Assembly (NCBI RefSeq): GCF_001279725.1
Contig: NZ_LGDE01000425.1
Coordinates: 1 to 64,000, forward strand
DNA: 64,000 nt
Direction: 5' to 3'
From: Streptomyces sp. WM4235
Lineage (GTDB): Bacteria > Actinomycetota > Actinomycetes > Streptomycetales > Streptomycetaceae
Of the stretch, positions 1-9,275 are shown in pieces. Below the pieces are notes generated by a model that saw only the letters and a program-made list of their open reading frames with translations, had not been told where the DNA came from and ran no database searches. The position numbers and the translations under genes are program-made. Numbering within the stretch: position 1 is the first letter of the stretch; each line of letters begins with the position of its first letter.

Positions 1-62
1 CCCCTCCGCGGGGCCCGGCCCCCCTCCCTCCGCCGCACCAGGAGAAAGAGAGCACGCCCGCC

Positions 63-1265
63 ATGTTCGAGACCGTCCGCCAGGACCTGCGCAACACCCT
101 CGACGAGATCCGCTCCGCCGGCCTGCACAAGCCCGAGCGCGTCATCGGCACCCCGCAGAACGCGTCCGTCGGCGTCACCTCCGGCGGCTCCGCGGGCGAG
201 GTCCTGAACTTCTGCGCCAACAACTACCTCGGCCTCGCCGACCACCCCGAGGTCGTCGCCGCGGCCAAGGACGCCCTGGACCGCTGGGGCTACGGCATGG
301 CCTCCGTCCGCTTCATCTGCGGCACCCAGGAGGTCCACAAGGAGCTGGAGGCGCGCCTGTCCTCCTTCCTGGGCCAGGAGGACACGATCCTCTACTCCTC
401 GTGCTTCGACGCCAACGGCGGCGTCTTCGAGACCCTCCTCGGCGCCGAGGACGCGGTGATCTCCGACGCCCTCAACCACGCCTCGATCATCGACGGCATC
501 CGCCTCTCCAAGGCCCGCCGCTACCGCTACGCGAACCGCGACCTCGCGGAACTGGAGACCCGGCTCAAGGACGCGCAGGACGCCCGCCGCCGTCTGATCG
601 TCACCGACGGCGTGTTCTCCATGGACGGCTACGTCGCCCCGCTCGCGGAGATCTGCGACCTCGCCGAGCGCTACGACGCCATGGTCATGGTCGACGACTC
701 CCACGCCGTCGGCTTCGTCGGCCCCGGCGGCCGCGGCACCCCCGAGCTGCACGGGGTCATGGACCGGGTCGACATCATCACCGGCACCCTGGGCAAGGCC
801 CTCGGCGGCGCCTCCGGCGGCTACGTCGCGGCGCGCGCCGAGATCGTCGAACTGCTGCGCCAGCGCTCGCGTCCGTACCTCTTCTCCAACTCCCTCGCCC
901 CCGTCATCGCGGCGGCCTCGCTCAAGGTCCTCGACCTGCTGGAGTCGGCCGGTGACCTGCGCGAGCAGCTCGCCGCCAACACCGCGCTGTTCCGCGCGAA
1001 GATGACCGACGCCGGCTTCGAGGTCCTCCCCGGAGACCACGCCATCGCCCCCGTCATGATCGGGGACGCCGCCGAGGCGGCCCGGATGGCGGAGCTGCTG
1101 CTGGAGCGCGGCGTGTACGTGATCGGCTTCTCGTACCCCGTGGTGCCCATGGGCGCGGCGCGGATCCGCGTGCAGCTGTCGGCCGCCCACTCCACGGCCG
1201 ACGTGGAGCGCGCGGTGGCGGCGTTCATCGAGGCCCGTGCGGCGCTCGGGGCGTCTGTGGCCTGA
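63..1265 (+). CDS. kbl: 2-amino-3-ketobutyrate CoA ligase (glycine C-acetyltransferase)
   Basis: Cytosolic PLP enzyme that cleaves 2-amino-3-oxobutyrate with CoA to glycine and acetyl-CoA, the second step of threonine breakdown after threonine dehydrogenase. The 400-residue product has the normal family length. The fold-type I signatures are clear: [11 protein letters not shown] near residue 60, the cofactor Asp in VDDSHAVGF (Asp211/212) and the Schiff-base lysine in GTLGKALGG (Lys245). The ATG at 63 follows an AGGAGAAAG ribosome site. A tdh gene is expected just upstream, outside the window. A LysR-type gene starts 12 bases after the stop and is probably cotranscribed. The distinction from 8-amino-7-oxononanoate synthase rests on overall similarity and is secure enough for a high-confidence call. 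Confidence 0.93.
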   Translation: MFETVRQDLRNTLDEIRSAGLHKPERVIGTPQNASVGVTSGGSAGEVLNFCANNYLGLADHPEVVAAAKDALDRWGYGMASVRFICGTQEVHKELEARLSSFLGQEDTILYSSCFDANGGVFETLLGAEDAVISDALNHASIIDGIRLSKARRYRYANRDLAELETRLKDAQDARRRLIVTDGVFSMDGYVAPLAEICDLAERYDAMVMVDDSHAVGFVGPGGRGTPELHGVMDRVDIITGTLGKALGGASGGYVAARAEIVELLRQRSRPYLFSNSLAPVIAAASLKVLDLLESAGDLREQLAANTALFRAKMTDAGFEVLPGDHAIAPVMIGDAAEAARMAELLLERGVYVIGFSYPVVPMGAARIRVQLSAAHSTADVERAVAAFIEARAALGASVA

Positions 1266-1277
1266 GACAATGGCGGG

Positions 1278-2192
1278 GTGATCGACCCCCGCCGGCTGCG
1301 CATCCTGCGGGCCGTGGCGGACCACCGTACGGTGACCGCCGCGGCCGCAGCCCTGTACCTCACCCCCTCCGCCGTCTCCCAGCAGCTCGCCGCGCTGGAG
1401 CAGGAGACCGGACACGCCCTGCTCACCCGCAGCGGCCGGGGCGTACGGCTCACCGCGGCCGGGGAGATCCTCGTCGGGCACGCCCACGAGGTGCTGGCCC
1501 AACTGGAGCGCGCCGAAGCCGAACTCGCGGCGTACGCGGGCGGCTCGGCGGGCGAGGTCACGGTCGCCGCCTTCGCCACCGGCATCGCGGAGGTGCTCGC
1601 TCCGGCGCTCGCCCGCCTCGCGGTGGACCATCCCGGCATCCGGCTCCGCGTCCGCGACGCGGAGGGCGACCAGAGCCTGCCGCTGCTGCTGGCCGGGGAG
1701 GCGGACCTGGCGCTCGCGGTGGAGTACCGCGGCGCCCCCGGCGCGGACGACGGCCGACTGTCGATCGTCCCCCTCTACGCGGAACCCTTCGACGCGGTCC
1801 TCCCGGCCGGCCACCCCCTCGCCGACCTGCCCACCGTGTCGCTCGCCGACCTCTCCGACTCCGACTGGGTGGGCCAGTACCCCGGCAACCCGTGCCACGA
1901 CGTGACCCTGCTCGCCTGCGAACTGGCGGGCTTCCAACCGCGGTTCGCGCACTCCTCCGACGACTTCCGTGCCGTGACCGCCCTCGTCGGCGCGGGCGGC
2001 GGCGTCGCCCTGGTGCCGCGTTCGGCCCTGCGCGGCATGGACCTCAAGGAGGTCCAGGTCCGCCCGGTCGCCGGCCCCGCAGCAACCCGCCGGGTCTTCG
2101 CCGCCACCCGCCGGGGCGCCGAGTCCCACCCGCTGATCGCCCCCGTGCTGGCGGCCCTGTCGCGCGAGGCGGAACGCGTCCCGACGCACTGA
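1278..2192 (+). CDS. LysR-family transcriptional regulator
   Basis: DNA-binding regulator of 304 residues with the usual LysR layout. An N-terminal winged helix-turn-helix (about residues 3-62, AAAALYLTPSAVSQQLAALE) is followed by a substrate-binding domain (about 90-295, beginning VTVAAFATGIAEVLAPALARL). The start is the GTG at 1278, 12 bases after the kbl stop, so it probably travels in the kbl transcript. LysR proteins usually control neighbouring or divergent genes. Here the co-directional placement suggests, but does not show, control of threonine catabolism. The ligand is not recognisable. Confidence 0.85.
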   Translation: MIDPRRLRILRAVADHRTVTAAAAALYLTPSAVSQQLAALEQETGHALLTRSGRGVRLTAAGEILVGHAHEVLAQLERAEAELAAYAGGSAGEVTVAAFATGIAEVLAPALARLAVDHPGIRLRVRDAEGDQSLPLLLAGEADLALAVEYRGAPGADDGRLSIVPLYAEPFDAVLPAGHPLADLPTVSLADLSDSDWVGQYPGNPCHDVTLLACELAGFQPRFAHSSDDFRAVTALVGAGGGVALVPRSALRGMDLKEVQVRPVAGPAATRRVFAATRRGAESHPLIAPVLAALSREAERVPTH

Positions 2193-2363
2193 CCCGGCCG
2201 GCGCCCTTGGTTCTGCTCGTGTGCTCCGAGGGGCCTCGGCCCGACCCCCGCGTCGAGGTCGACCCGGGCAGATCGCCGCCGTGGATGCTTGAAGTTGCGT
2301 GAAACTCCCCGCTACCTTGCGAGAAAACGCACACTCGAAGTCGTCGCGTACCAGGGAGCCCGC

Positions 2364-3266
2364 ATGAGTCACGTCGCGCAGGAGTTGGCCACACAACCCG
2401 AATGCTGGGAACGGGCCGCCGAACTGGCCACGACACACCGGACCTTGCTGCCGCGAAGCGGGGAGCGCACCGCGATCGTCGGCTGTGGGACCTCCTTCTA
2501 CATGGCCCAGGCGGCCGCCGCCCTGCGCGAGGAGTCCGGCCAGGGCGAGACGGACGCCTTTCCCGCCTCCGAGTTCCCGCGCCACCGCCGCTACGACCGC
2601 GTCGTGGCGCTGACCCGCTCCGGAACCACCACCGAGGTGCTGGACCTGCTGGCCGGGCTCCGGGACGCCGGAGTGCCGACCACCGCCGTCATCGGGGACC
2701 CGGCCACGCCCGTGACGACCCTCGCGGACGACCTCGTCGTCCTGGACTTCGCGGACGAACGATCCGTCGTACAGACCCGCTTCGCCACGACGGCCCTGAC
2801 CCTGCTGCGGGCCCACGTCGGCGCCCACACCCCGGCCGTCGTCGCCGACGCGCGCACCGCGCTCGCCGAACCGCTGCCCGCCGCACTGGAGACCCTCGAC
2901 CAGTACACCTTCCTCGGTCGCGGCTGGAGCGTGGGACTGGCCCACGAGGCGGCCCTGAAGATGCGCGAGGCCTCGCTGTCCTGGGCCGAGTCCTACCCGG
3001 CCATGGAGTACCGGCACGGCCCCGTCAGCGTCACCGGCCCCGGCACCGCCACCTGGTCCCTGGGCGAGGCCCCCGACGGCATCGCCGACCAGGTCCTCGC
3101 CGCCGGCGCCGCATGGGTGGAGGGTCGGCTCGACCCCCTCGCCGAACTGGTCCGTGTCCACCGGCTGGCCCTCGCCGTCGCCGCGCGCCGACGGCTCGAC
3201 CCGGACGCGCCCCGCAACCTGACCCGCTCCGTCGTCCTCACCACGGGCGAGGAGGCGGTCCGATGA
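2364..3266 (+). CDS. SIS-domain sugar-phosphate isomerase/deaminase (AgaS/FrlB-like)
   Basis: A 300-residue protein with two sugar-isomerase (SIS) domains. The first contains AIVGCGTSFYMAQAAAA and the second contains FLGRGWSVGLAHEAALKMRE followed by the MEYRHGPVS motif of GlmS/AgaS-type enzymes. The family isomerises or deaminates aminosugar or fructosamine phosphates. The ATG at 2364 is preceded by GGGAG and gives a normal N-terminus; an in-frame TTG at 2289 would add 25 unlikely residues. The stop overlaps the start of the aldolase gene (ATGA), so the two are translationally coupled. Together they suggest sugar-phosphate catabolism ending in aldol cleavage. No sugar kinase or transporter lies next to them, so the substrate is unknown. 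Confidence 0.82.
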   Translation: MSHVAQELATQPECWERAAELATTHRTLLPRSGERTAIVGCGTSFYMAQAAAALREESGQGETDAFPASEFPRHRRYDRVVALTRSGTTTEVLDLLAGLRDAGVPTTAVIGDPATPVTTLADDLVVLDFADERSVVQTRFATTALTLLRAHVGAHTPAVVADARTALAEPLPAALETLDQYTFLGRGWSVGLAHEAALKMREASLSWAESYPAMEYRHGPVSVTGPGTATWSLGEAPDGIADQVLAAGAAWVEGRLDPLAELVRVHRLALAVAARRRLDPDAPRNLTRSVVLTTGEEAVR

Positions 3267-4099
3267 CCCTCGTCCCCGCCGGCCACCTGGTGGCGGACGC
3301 GGCCAAGGCCGGCCGCGCCGTCGCCGCCTTCAACATCATCACGCTGGAACACGCCGAAGCCGTGATCGCGGGCGCCGAACAGTTGGGCCTGCCGGTGATC
3401 CTGCAACTCAGCGAGAACGCGGTGAAGTTCCGGGGCGGACAACTGCTCCCCATCGCCCGCGCCGCCGTCGCCTGCGCGGAGGAGGCCGCCGTCCCCGTCG
3501 GGCTGCACCTCGACCACGTCAAGAGCGCCGAACTGCTGCGCCGGGCCGCGGACGCCGGCTTCGGGTCGGTGATGTACGACGCCGCACGGCTGCCGTACGC
3601 CGAGAACCTGGAGGCCACCCGCTCCGCCGCCGACTGGGCCCACGCCAACGGGCTCTGGATCGAAGCCGAACTGGGCGAGGTCGGCGGCAAGAACGGGGCC
3701 GCGCCGCTGGACCCGCACGCGCCGGGCGCCCGTACCGACCCGGACGAGGCGCGACGGTTCGTCGCCGACTCCGGGGTGGACGCGCTCGCCGTGGCCGTCG
3801 GCAGCACCCACGCCATGACCAGCCGGACCGCCGCGCTGGACCACGCGCTGCTCGCCCGCCTGACCAAGGCGGTGGACGTCCCCCTCGTGCTGCACGGTTC
3901 CTCCGGACTCCCGGACTCCGAACTCGCGGCGGCCGTCGCGGGGGGCATCCGCAAGGTCAACATCGGCACCGCCCTCAACGTGGCCATGACGGAGGCCATC
4001 CGTACCCACCTCACCCCGGCGGACCCGCGTCCCTACCTCACGGCGGCCCGAACGGCGATGGCGGCGACCACCGTCGCCATGCTCACCGCCCTGAACTGA
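3263..4099 (+). CDS. class II (zinc) ketose-bisphosphate aldolase
   Basis: A 278-residue TIM-barrel aldolase of the fructose/tagatose-bisphosphate class II family (GatY/KbaY/FbaA). Catalytic and metal-binding residues are visible: the HLDH motif with His82, Asp84 and His85, the metal histidine in GSTHAM (His183) and the phosphate-binding VLHGSSGLPD loop with His211. The size fits tagatose- or fructose-type enzymes. The ATG overlaps the isomerase stop by four bases, so it is the second gene of a two-gene unit and probably cleaves the phosphorylated product of its partner. A strong hairpin follows at 4147-4194. Confidence 0.88.
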   Translation: MTLVPAGHLVADAAKAGRAVAAFNIITLEHAEAVIAGAEQLGLPVILQLSENAVKFRGGQLLPIARAAVACAEEAAVPVGLHLDHVKSAELLRRAADAGFGSVMYDAARLPYAENLEATRSAADWAHANGLWIEAELGEVGGKNGAAPLDPHAPGARTDPDEARRFVADSGVDALAVAVGSTHAMTSRTAALDHALLARLTKAVDVPLVLHGSSGLPDSELAAAVAGGIRKVNIGTALNVAMTEAIRTHLTPADPRPYLTAARTAMAATTVAMLTALN

Positions 4100-4146
4100 G
4101 CGCGGCCGCCGCCCCGCGAGTGCGGCGGTCCGGGAGCGACCCGCCG

Positions 4147-4194
4147 GGCGGGGTTCGCCGCCGACCGTCCGGCGCGGCCGTCGCGAACCCCGCC
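4147..4194 (+). terminator. hairpin terminator after the isomerase-aldolase operon
   Basis: Perfect 12-base arms, GGCGGGGTTCGC at 4147-4158 and GCGAACCCCGCC at 4183-4194, about 50 bases after the aldolase stop. No T-run follows, which is usual for Streptomyces terminators. It separates this operon from the acyl-CoA dehydrogenase promoter. Confidence 0.55.
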
Positions 4195-4214
4195 ACGGGG
4201 CCCTTCCGGATTCT

Positions 4215-4228
4215 TGAAACAGGTTCTA
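4215..4228 (+). promoter_or_regulatory. KstR-like operator upstream of acyl-CoA dehydrogenase
   Basis: TGAAACAGGTTCTA fits the KstR consensus TnnAACnnGTTnnA at every fixed position and is followed by G, giving the half-site GTTCTAG. KstR is the TetR-family repressor of sterol catabolism genes in mycobacteria and rhodococci. The box lies 49 bases upstream of the GTG start. A second match sits upstream of the enoyl-CoA hydratase at 60741. No KstR-type gene is visible in the window, so the regulator is inferred. Confidence 0.5.
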
Positions 4229-4276
4229 GTGTGCCCTCCGCCAGTGACGACGGACCGCGAGACCTCCGGAGGGCCC

Positions 4277-5467
4277 GTGCACCTCGAATACACGCCTGAG
4301 CAGCAGCGGTTGCGCACCGAACTGCGCGCCTACTTCGCCGAGCTGGTGCCCCGGGACGTCCACGCCCGCTACGAGGACCCCGCCGCGCAGAAGCGCTTCT
4401 ACCGCGAGACCATCCGCCGGCTCGGAGACGACGGATGGCTCGGGGTCGGCTGGCCCGAGGAGTACGGCGGACGTGGCATGTCCCCCGTGGACCAGTTCAT
4501 CTTCTTCGACGAGGCCGCACAGGCCGTCGTGCCCCTGCCGCTCATGGCACTGAACACCGTCGGGCCGACCATCATGCAGTTCGGCACCGACGAGCAGAAG
4601 GCGTACTTCCTCCCGAAGATCCTCGCCGGCGAGATCGACTTCGCCATCGGCTACAGCGAACCCGACGCCGGCACCGACCTCGCCGCGCTCAAGTGCAAAG
4701 CCGTCCGCGAGGGCGACGAGGACACCGGCACCTACGTGGTCAACGGCCAGAAGATCTGGACCACCAACGGCGACACCGCCGACTGGGTCTGGCTCGCCGT
4801 CCGCACCGACCCCGACGCCCCCGCGCACAAGGGCATCACCATGCTCCTCGTACCGACCTCCGACCCCGGGTACTCGTGCACCCTCATCAACACCCTCGCC
4901 TCGCACGACACCACCGCGAGTCACTACGAGAACATCCGCGTCCCCGCGAGCCGCCGGGTCGGCCGGGAGAACAAGGGCTGGCGCCTGATCACCAACCAGC
5001 TCAACCACGAGCGCGTCACCCTCGCCGCCCACGGCACCATGGCCATCCGTGCCCTGCACGACGTCCAGCGCTGGGCCGCGGAGACCAGACTCGCCGACGG
5101 CCGCCGCGTGATCGACCTGTCCTGGGTCCGCGGCAGGCTCGCCCGCACGCACACCCGGCTCGACGCGATGAAACTGCTCAACTGGCAGATGGTGAACGCG
5201 GTCCAGGCCGGCACCCTCACCCCGCAGGACGCCTCCGCCGTCAAGGTCTACGGCTCCGAGGCACGCCGCGACGCGTACGCCTGGCTCATGGAGGTCGTCG
5301 GCGCGGCCGGCTCCCTCAAGGACGGTTCCGTCGGAGCGGTCCTGCACGGTGAGTTGGAGCGCGGCTACCGCAGCGCGGTCATCTTCACCTTCGGCGGCGG
5401 CAACAACGAGATCCAGCGCGAGATCATCTCGTGGATCGGCCTCGGCATGCCCCGCGTCCGCCGCTGA
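4277..5467 (+). CDS. acyl-CoA dehydrogenase (FadE-type)
   Basis: FAD-dependent acyl-CoA dehydrogenase of 396 residues that oxidises a CoA thioester to the 2-enoyl-CoA, passing electrons to ETF. The N-terminal helical domain (VHLEYTPEQQRLRTELRAYF), the FAD/substrate motif GYSEPDAGTDLAAL, the NGQKIWTT segment and the C-terminal FGGGNNEIQRE motif are all present. The GTG at 4277 is preferred because CCGGAGGG lies just before it and it gives the typical family N-terminus. The KstR-like box suggests membership of a sterol or branched-lipid regulon, with the locus at 58.9-64 kb. The exact substrate cannot be read. Confidence 0.88.
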   Translation: MHLEYTPEQQRLRTELRAYFAELVPRDVHARYEDPAAQKRFYRETIRRLGDDGWLGVGWPEEYGGRGMSPVDQFIFFDEAAQAVVPLPLMALNTVGPTIMQFGTDEQKAYFLPKILAGEIDFAIGYSEPDAGTDLAALKCKAVREGDEDTGTYVVNGQKIWTTNGDTADWVWLAVRTDPDAPAHKGITMLLVPTSDPGYSCTLINTLASHDTTASHYENIRVPASRRVGRENKGWRLITNQLNHERVTLAAHGTMAIRALHDVQRWAAETRLADGRRVIDLSWVRGRLARTHTRLDAMKLLNWQMVNAVQAGTLTPQDASAVKVYGSEARRDAYAWLMEVVGAAGSLKDGSVGAVLHGELERGYRSAVIFTFGGGNNEIQREIISWIGLGMPRVRR

Positions 5468-5522
5468 TCGCGTGTGGACCGCGTGTGTGACGATCCGTTG
5501 CTGAACACCCCGATGTGAGTTC

Positions 5523-6434
5523 TTACTCCGACATGGCCGGGGGCAGTGGTTCACGGGCTGCGTGCCAGGCAAGCGGAAGGGTGGTGACGCCCGTGCGGGC
5601 TGCGATGACCGCGCCCGCGATGGCGCAGGTGGTGTCGATGTCGCCGCGGCCGGCCACGGTGGTCCACAGGCCCTCGTGCAGGTCGTCGAGGTGGCCCGCC
5701 GCGCACCAGAGGGCGTAGGGGACGGTGTCGGGCCCGGACATGCGGTAGCCGGAGCCCAGGACCTCCGCCGCGTGCCGGACGGAGGTGTGTTCCGGCATTC
5801 GGGCCGCGATCCGTACCCCGGAGCGGACGTCGCCGACGGGGAGCCGTTCGGCGACGGACCGGAGGAAGTCCGGCCGCGCCGGGGCGGGGCCGCCGCGGCT
5901 GCGGGCGGCCAGCGCCGCGGCCAGGGCGACCGCCACCGCCCCGGAGACGGCCTCCGGGTGGTGGTGCGAGACCGCGCTCTGCCGGGCGGCCTGCTCGGCG
6001 ACGGCATCGAGGTCGGCGGCGTGCCAGGCGCCGAGCGGGGCGACGCGCATGGCCGCGCCGTTGCCCCAGGAGCCCTGGCCGCCGAACTGTCCGGCGACCA
6101 CTTCCCGCCAGGGTTCGCCCGCGCCGATCCGGCGGAGCACGTCGTGCATCGAGGCTCCGTAGCCGCGGTGCGTGTCCTCGGCGTAGGCCTCGGCGAGACG
6201 CAGGGCGAGGCGGTCTTGGTCGACGGTGCCGCCGCCCTCGGCGAGTTCCCGGACGAGAACGAGCGCCTGAGCGGTGTCGTCGCTCCACCGCCACAGCGGC
6301 TCCGGGGGCAGGATCCGTGCCTCCAAGGCTGCGGGGCCTTCGCGGCGCAGGATGCCGAACCAGCGGTCACCGAAGGCATCACCGAAGGCGAGCCCGGACA
6401 ACGAGTCCAGCGCAGCGGTAGGCAGGGTGATCAT
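5523..6434 (-). CDS. ADP-ribosylglycohydrolase family protein
   Basis: A 303-residue all-helical ADP-ribosylglycohydrolase (DraG/ARH-like). Metal-binding signatures are seen in order: LSGLAFGDAFGDRWFG near the N-terminus, WSDDTAQALV, GSWGNGAAMRVAPLG and the C-terminal GDIDTTCAIAGAV. These enzymes remove ADP-ribose from protein or nucleic acid. I take the ATG at 6434 (MITLPTAALDSL) because it places the first conserved motif at the normal distance. It converges on the acyl-CoA dehydrogenase. The physiological target is unknown. Confidence 0.85.
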   Translation of the reverse strand: MITLPTAALDSLSGLAFGDAFGDRWFGILRREGPAALEARILPPEPLWRWSDDTAQALVLVRELAEGGGTVDQDRLALRLAEAYAEDTHRGYGASMHDVLRRIGAGEPWREVVAGQFGGQGSWGNGAAMRVAPLGAWHAADLDAVAEQAARQSAVSHHHPEAVSGAVAVALAAALAARSRGGPAPARPDFLRSVAERLPVGDVRSGVRIAARMPEHTSVRHAAEVLGSGYRMSGPDTVPYALWCAAGHLDDLHEGLWTTVAGRGDIDTTCAIAGAVIAARTGVTTLPLAWHAAREPLPPAMSE

Positions 6435-6719
6435 CGGAGCAGTATGGCAAGGCGACTGTGCACCCAGCACTCCGATTTCGGTGCGGCCACGCTGCTGACG
6501 CCGCCCGACCCCCGCTCTGTCCTGAATGGCTGCGAGCCCCTGCCCGGCAAGCGCAACGATCCCTGGAAACCGCCCTGCGGCGGGGGCCGTTACCCGGCTT
6601 GGACGAGGTTGTGGAGGTGGGCGATGCCGGGCATGGCGTCGTGGACGCCGCGCGCATTCGGGGCGCCGTTTCGGGCGCGGGACGCGGGTCAGGGAGCGAC
6701 GGGCTATTCCGCGCGTGGT

Positions 6720-8183
6720 TCACGCGGAGCGTTCGGCCGGGTCCGGTCGCGCCGAGGGGGCCGCGGTCGTCGCCTTCGCACCCAGGCCGAGGCCCAGTGC
6801 CACCAGGACCGCCGCCGCGATGACGATCGCCGCGTCGACCGCGAGCACCAGACGGACCCCGTCGAAGAGCGAGGAACCCGTGGTGGCGAGGACGCCGAGC
6901 AGCGGGATCCCGATGGTGATGCCGACCTGCTGAGTGGTGGTGACCAGGCCGGTGGCCAGGCCCTGTTCCGCGTCGCGCACACCGCTCGTCACGGTCACCC
7001 CGTACGAGATGATCGCGCCGAGGTGGCACATGCTGGCCAGCGATACGGCGACGGTCGCCAACAGCGCGCCCGACCCCGTGCCCACGGCGAGCAGTGCCGC
7101 GGTGAACAGGCCCTGACCGAAGAGGGAGGCGACCAGCGTGCGGCGGGAGCCGAACCGGCCGATGACCCGGGGCGCGTACGAGCCGGCGACCACCGACGCG
7201 ATGCCCTGGACCCCGAAGACCAGACCCGTCAGGAACGCCGACAGGCGCAGCGTCTCCTGCAAGTACAGGGTCAGCACGAAGACGACCGTGGACATCATCG
7301 AGAAGGTCACCAGGCCGCCGAGGTTGCCCCAGGCCACCGTGCGCCGCTTGAGCATCGGCAGGGAGACGAGCGGGGCGGCGGCCCTGGACTCCACCACGAC
7401 GAAGGCGACGAGCAGGACCGGGCCGGCGATCAGCGTCACCCAGACGTCGGCGCCGTGGAAACCGCGCTGGGCGGCCGTGGAGAGGGAGTAGATCAACGCG
7501 AGCAGCCCGCCGGTGACCGTGACCGCGCCCGGCACGTCCAGGCGCGGCCGCTCGGGGGTGCGGGACTCGGGCAGCAGGCGCGGGGCGACGGCGAGCACGA
7601 CCACCGACGCGGCGGCGAGGAGCCCCATCGTGGACCGCCAGCCCAGCGTGTCGGTCATGACGCCGCCGAGGACCATGCCGATGGTGAAGCCGAGCGACAG
7701 CAGGGTGCCGGAGATGCCGAGCGCCTTGTCGCGCAGCGGGCCCTCGGGGAACGTCGTGGTCAGCAGGGACATGCCCGTCGGCACGATGACCGCCGCGCCG
7801 AGGCCCTGGAGCACCCGGCCGGTCAGGAAGGACGCCGGGTCCCAGGCGAGCGTGGTGAGCAGCGAGGCGGCGCCGAAGAGCGCGAGCCCGGTGAGGAAGA
7901 GCCTCTTGCGCCCGTGGAGGTCGGCGATCCGGCCGAAGAGCAGCAGGAACCCGCCGGAGGGGAGCGCGAACGCGGTGACCGCCCACTGGAGGGCCGACTG
8001 GCTCAGGCCCAGGTCCTTGCCGAGCACCGGCAGCGCGACGTTCAGCACGGAGAAGTCGAGCGCCACCATGAACTGGGCGGCGCACAGGACGAAGAGGACG
8101 AGCTTGGCCCGGCCGGTGAGTCGGTCACCCCCCTCGGCCGCCGACCGCGGCCCGGTGAGTGTGGTGTGTGTGTCGATTGCCAT
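6720..8183 (-). CDS. MFS drug efflux transporter (DHA2/14-TM type)
   Basis: A 487-residue major facilitator protein with about 14 hydrophobic segments. It shows the DHA2-type motifs: QFMVALDFSVLNVALP in TM1, the loop motif GRIADLHGRKRLF, VLQGLGAAVIVPTGMSLL and the antiporter motif near GFTIGMVLGGV. Proton-driven export of toxic organic compounds is the family role. The ATG at 8183 follows GAGGGTGTGGTC. It is divergent from an XRE/MmyB-type regulator, with an 88-base intergenic region holding an inverted repeat. The drug specificity is unknown. Confidence 0.88.
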   Translation of the reverse strand: MAIDTHTTLTGPRSAAEGGDRLTGRAKLVLFVLCAAQFMVALDFSVLNVALPVLGKDLGLSQSALQWAVTAFALPSGGFLLLFGRIADLHGRKRLFLTGLALFGAASLLTTLAWDPASFLTGRVLQGLGAAVIVPTGMSLLTTTFPEGPLRDKALGISGTLLSLGFTIGMVLGGVMTDTLGWRSTMGLLAAASVVVLAVAPRLLPESRTPERPRLDVPGAVTVTGGLLALIYSLSTAAQRGFHGADVWVTLIAGPVLLVAFVVVESRAAAPLVSLPMLKRRTVAWGNLGGLVTFSMMSTVVFVLTLYLQETLRLSAFLTGLVFGVQGIASVVAGSYAPRVIGRFGSRRTLVASLFGQGLFTAALLAVGTGSGALLATVAVSLASMCHLGAIISYGVTVTSGVRDAEQGLATGLVTTTQQVGITIGIPLLGVLATTGSSLFDGVRLVLAVDAAIVIAAAVLVALGLGLGAKATTAAPSARPDPAERSA

Positions 8184-8236
8184 GACCACACCCTCGCCGC
8201 CCGGGAATGCCCGTGGAGAGTGGGAACTTATCCTGT

Positions 8237-8250
8237 TGGTGGCACCACCA
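8237..8250. promoter_or_regulatory. inverted repeat in divergent MFS/regulator promoter
   Basis: TGGTG-GCAC-CACCA, with perfect 5-base arms, lies in the 88-base region between the efflux gene and the XRE regulator. It is a plausible operator through which the regulator controls both genes. The arms are short, so chance is possible. Confidence 0.35.
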
Positions 8251-8271
8251 GGGTGCCGACAGGGGGAGTCC

Positions 8272-9144
8272 GTGGCCACACCGTTCGACAAGCACCGCCG
8301 TTCCGAGCTGCGCGAGTTCCTGATGAGCCGGCGGGCCCGGATCACCCCGGCGGTGGCCGGACTGCCGGACGGCGGGGCCCGCCGCCGCACCCCCGGACTG
8401 CGCAGGGAGGAGGTCGCCGTCCTCGCCGGGGTCGGGGTCTCCTGGTACCAGTGGCTGGAGCAGGGCCGTGACATCACGGTCTCGCCCCAGGTCCTCGACG
8501 CGGTGGCCCGGGTCCTCAGACTGACCAGCGCCGAACGCCGTCACCTGTACGTGCTGGCCGGGCTGAATCCGCCCGTACTCGAAGTGGCCGCGGCGGACCG
8601 CGACATGTGCCACGGGTTGAAGCGGTTGATCGACGCGTGGATGCCGTTCCCCGCGCACATCATGGACGTGTACTGGAACACCGTGATGTACAACGACGCG
8701 GCCGCCCTGGTGCTCGGCATGCGTCCGGAGATCGTGCAGAACTGCCTGATCGCCTTCTTCACCGACCCCCTCTACCGGGCCCGTTCCAAGCACTGGGAGG
8801 AAGTCGCCTGCCACGTCGTCGCCCAGTTCCGGGCGGCGTGCTCGGAGTGCCCCGACGACGAGGGGTTCCGCTCGGTCGTCGAGGAGGCCAAGGAGGCCAG
8901 CCCGGAGTTCACCGCGCTGTGGGAGCGGCGGGACATCCGGCCCGGAGGCCTGCTCCGCAAGGAGATCGAGCACCCCGTCGTGGGCGCCCTCTTCTTCGAG
9001 TCGACCCAACTGCGCGTCCCGGCCCGCCCCGACCTGGGCATCGTCCTGCACACCCCGCTGCCGGAGGCGGCGACGGCGGAGAAACTGGACTGGCTGACCT
9101 CGCCGGAGGGGCGGCGGGGGGTCCTGTACCCGCTCGCGGGCTGA
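8272..9144 (+). CDS. XRE-family regulator with MmyB-like ligand domain
   Basis: A 290-residue regulator. An N-terminal helix-turn-helix (about 10-80, GLRREEVAVLAGVGVSWYQWLEQG) is followed by a MmyB-type ligand-binding domain (about 100-280, with MDVYWNTVMYNDAAALVLG). The start is the GTG at 8272 after AGGGGGAG. This architecture is common in Streptomyces next to oxidoreductases or pumps and usually controls the divergent gene, here the MFS exporter. The ligand of the C-terminal domain cannot be predicted. Confidence 0.85.
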   Translation: MATPFDKHRRSELREFLMSRRARITPAVAGLPDGGARRRTPGLRREEVAVLAGVGVSWYQWLEQGRDITVSPQVLDAVARVLRLTSAERRHLYVLAGLNPPVLEVAAADRDMCHGLKRLIDAWMPFPAHIMDVYWNTVMYNDAAALVLGMRPEIVQNCLIAFFTDPLYRARSKHWEEVACHVVAQFRAACSECPDDEGFRSVVEEAKEASPEFTALWERRDIRPGGLLRKEIEHPVVGALFFESTQLRVPARPDLGIVLHTPLPEAATAEKLDWLTSPEGRRGVLYPLAG

Positions 9145-9275
9145 ACCCCGCCGCGGCCCGTGCCCTCCACCGGCCCGCGACCGCGACCGGGCCCGGGCCC
9201 GGGCACGCGTCCTATGATGCGGACGGACGTTCCACGAGGAGACTCTCGCGCACGACGAGCGGCGGAGGTGTCGAG

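Noticed and set aside
4226..6382. Minus-strand open frame of 718 codons spanning two genes
   Set aside because: Pro/Arg-rich and Val/Asp/Gly-rich composition; fully explained as the shadow of the acyl-CoA dehydrogenase and a frame of the glycohydrolase.
5562..8471. Long plus-strand open frame of 969 codons
   Set aside because: It is antisense to the ADP-ribosylglycohydrolase and MFS genes and its composition is Gly/Arg/Glu-rich repeats without domains, typical of high-GC shadow frames.
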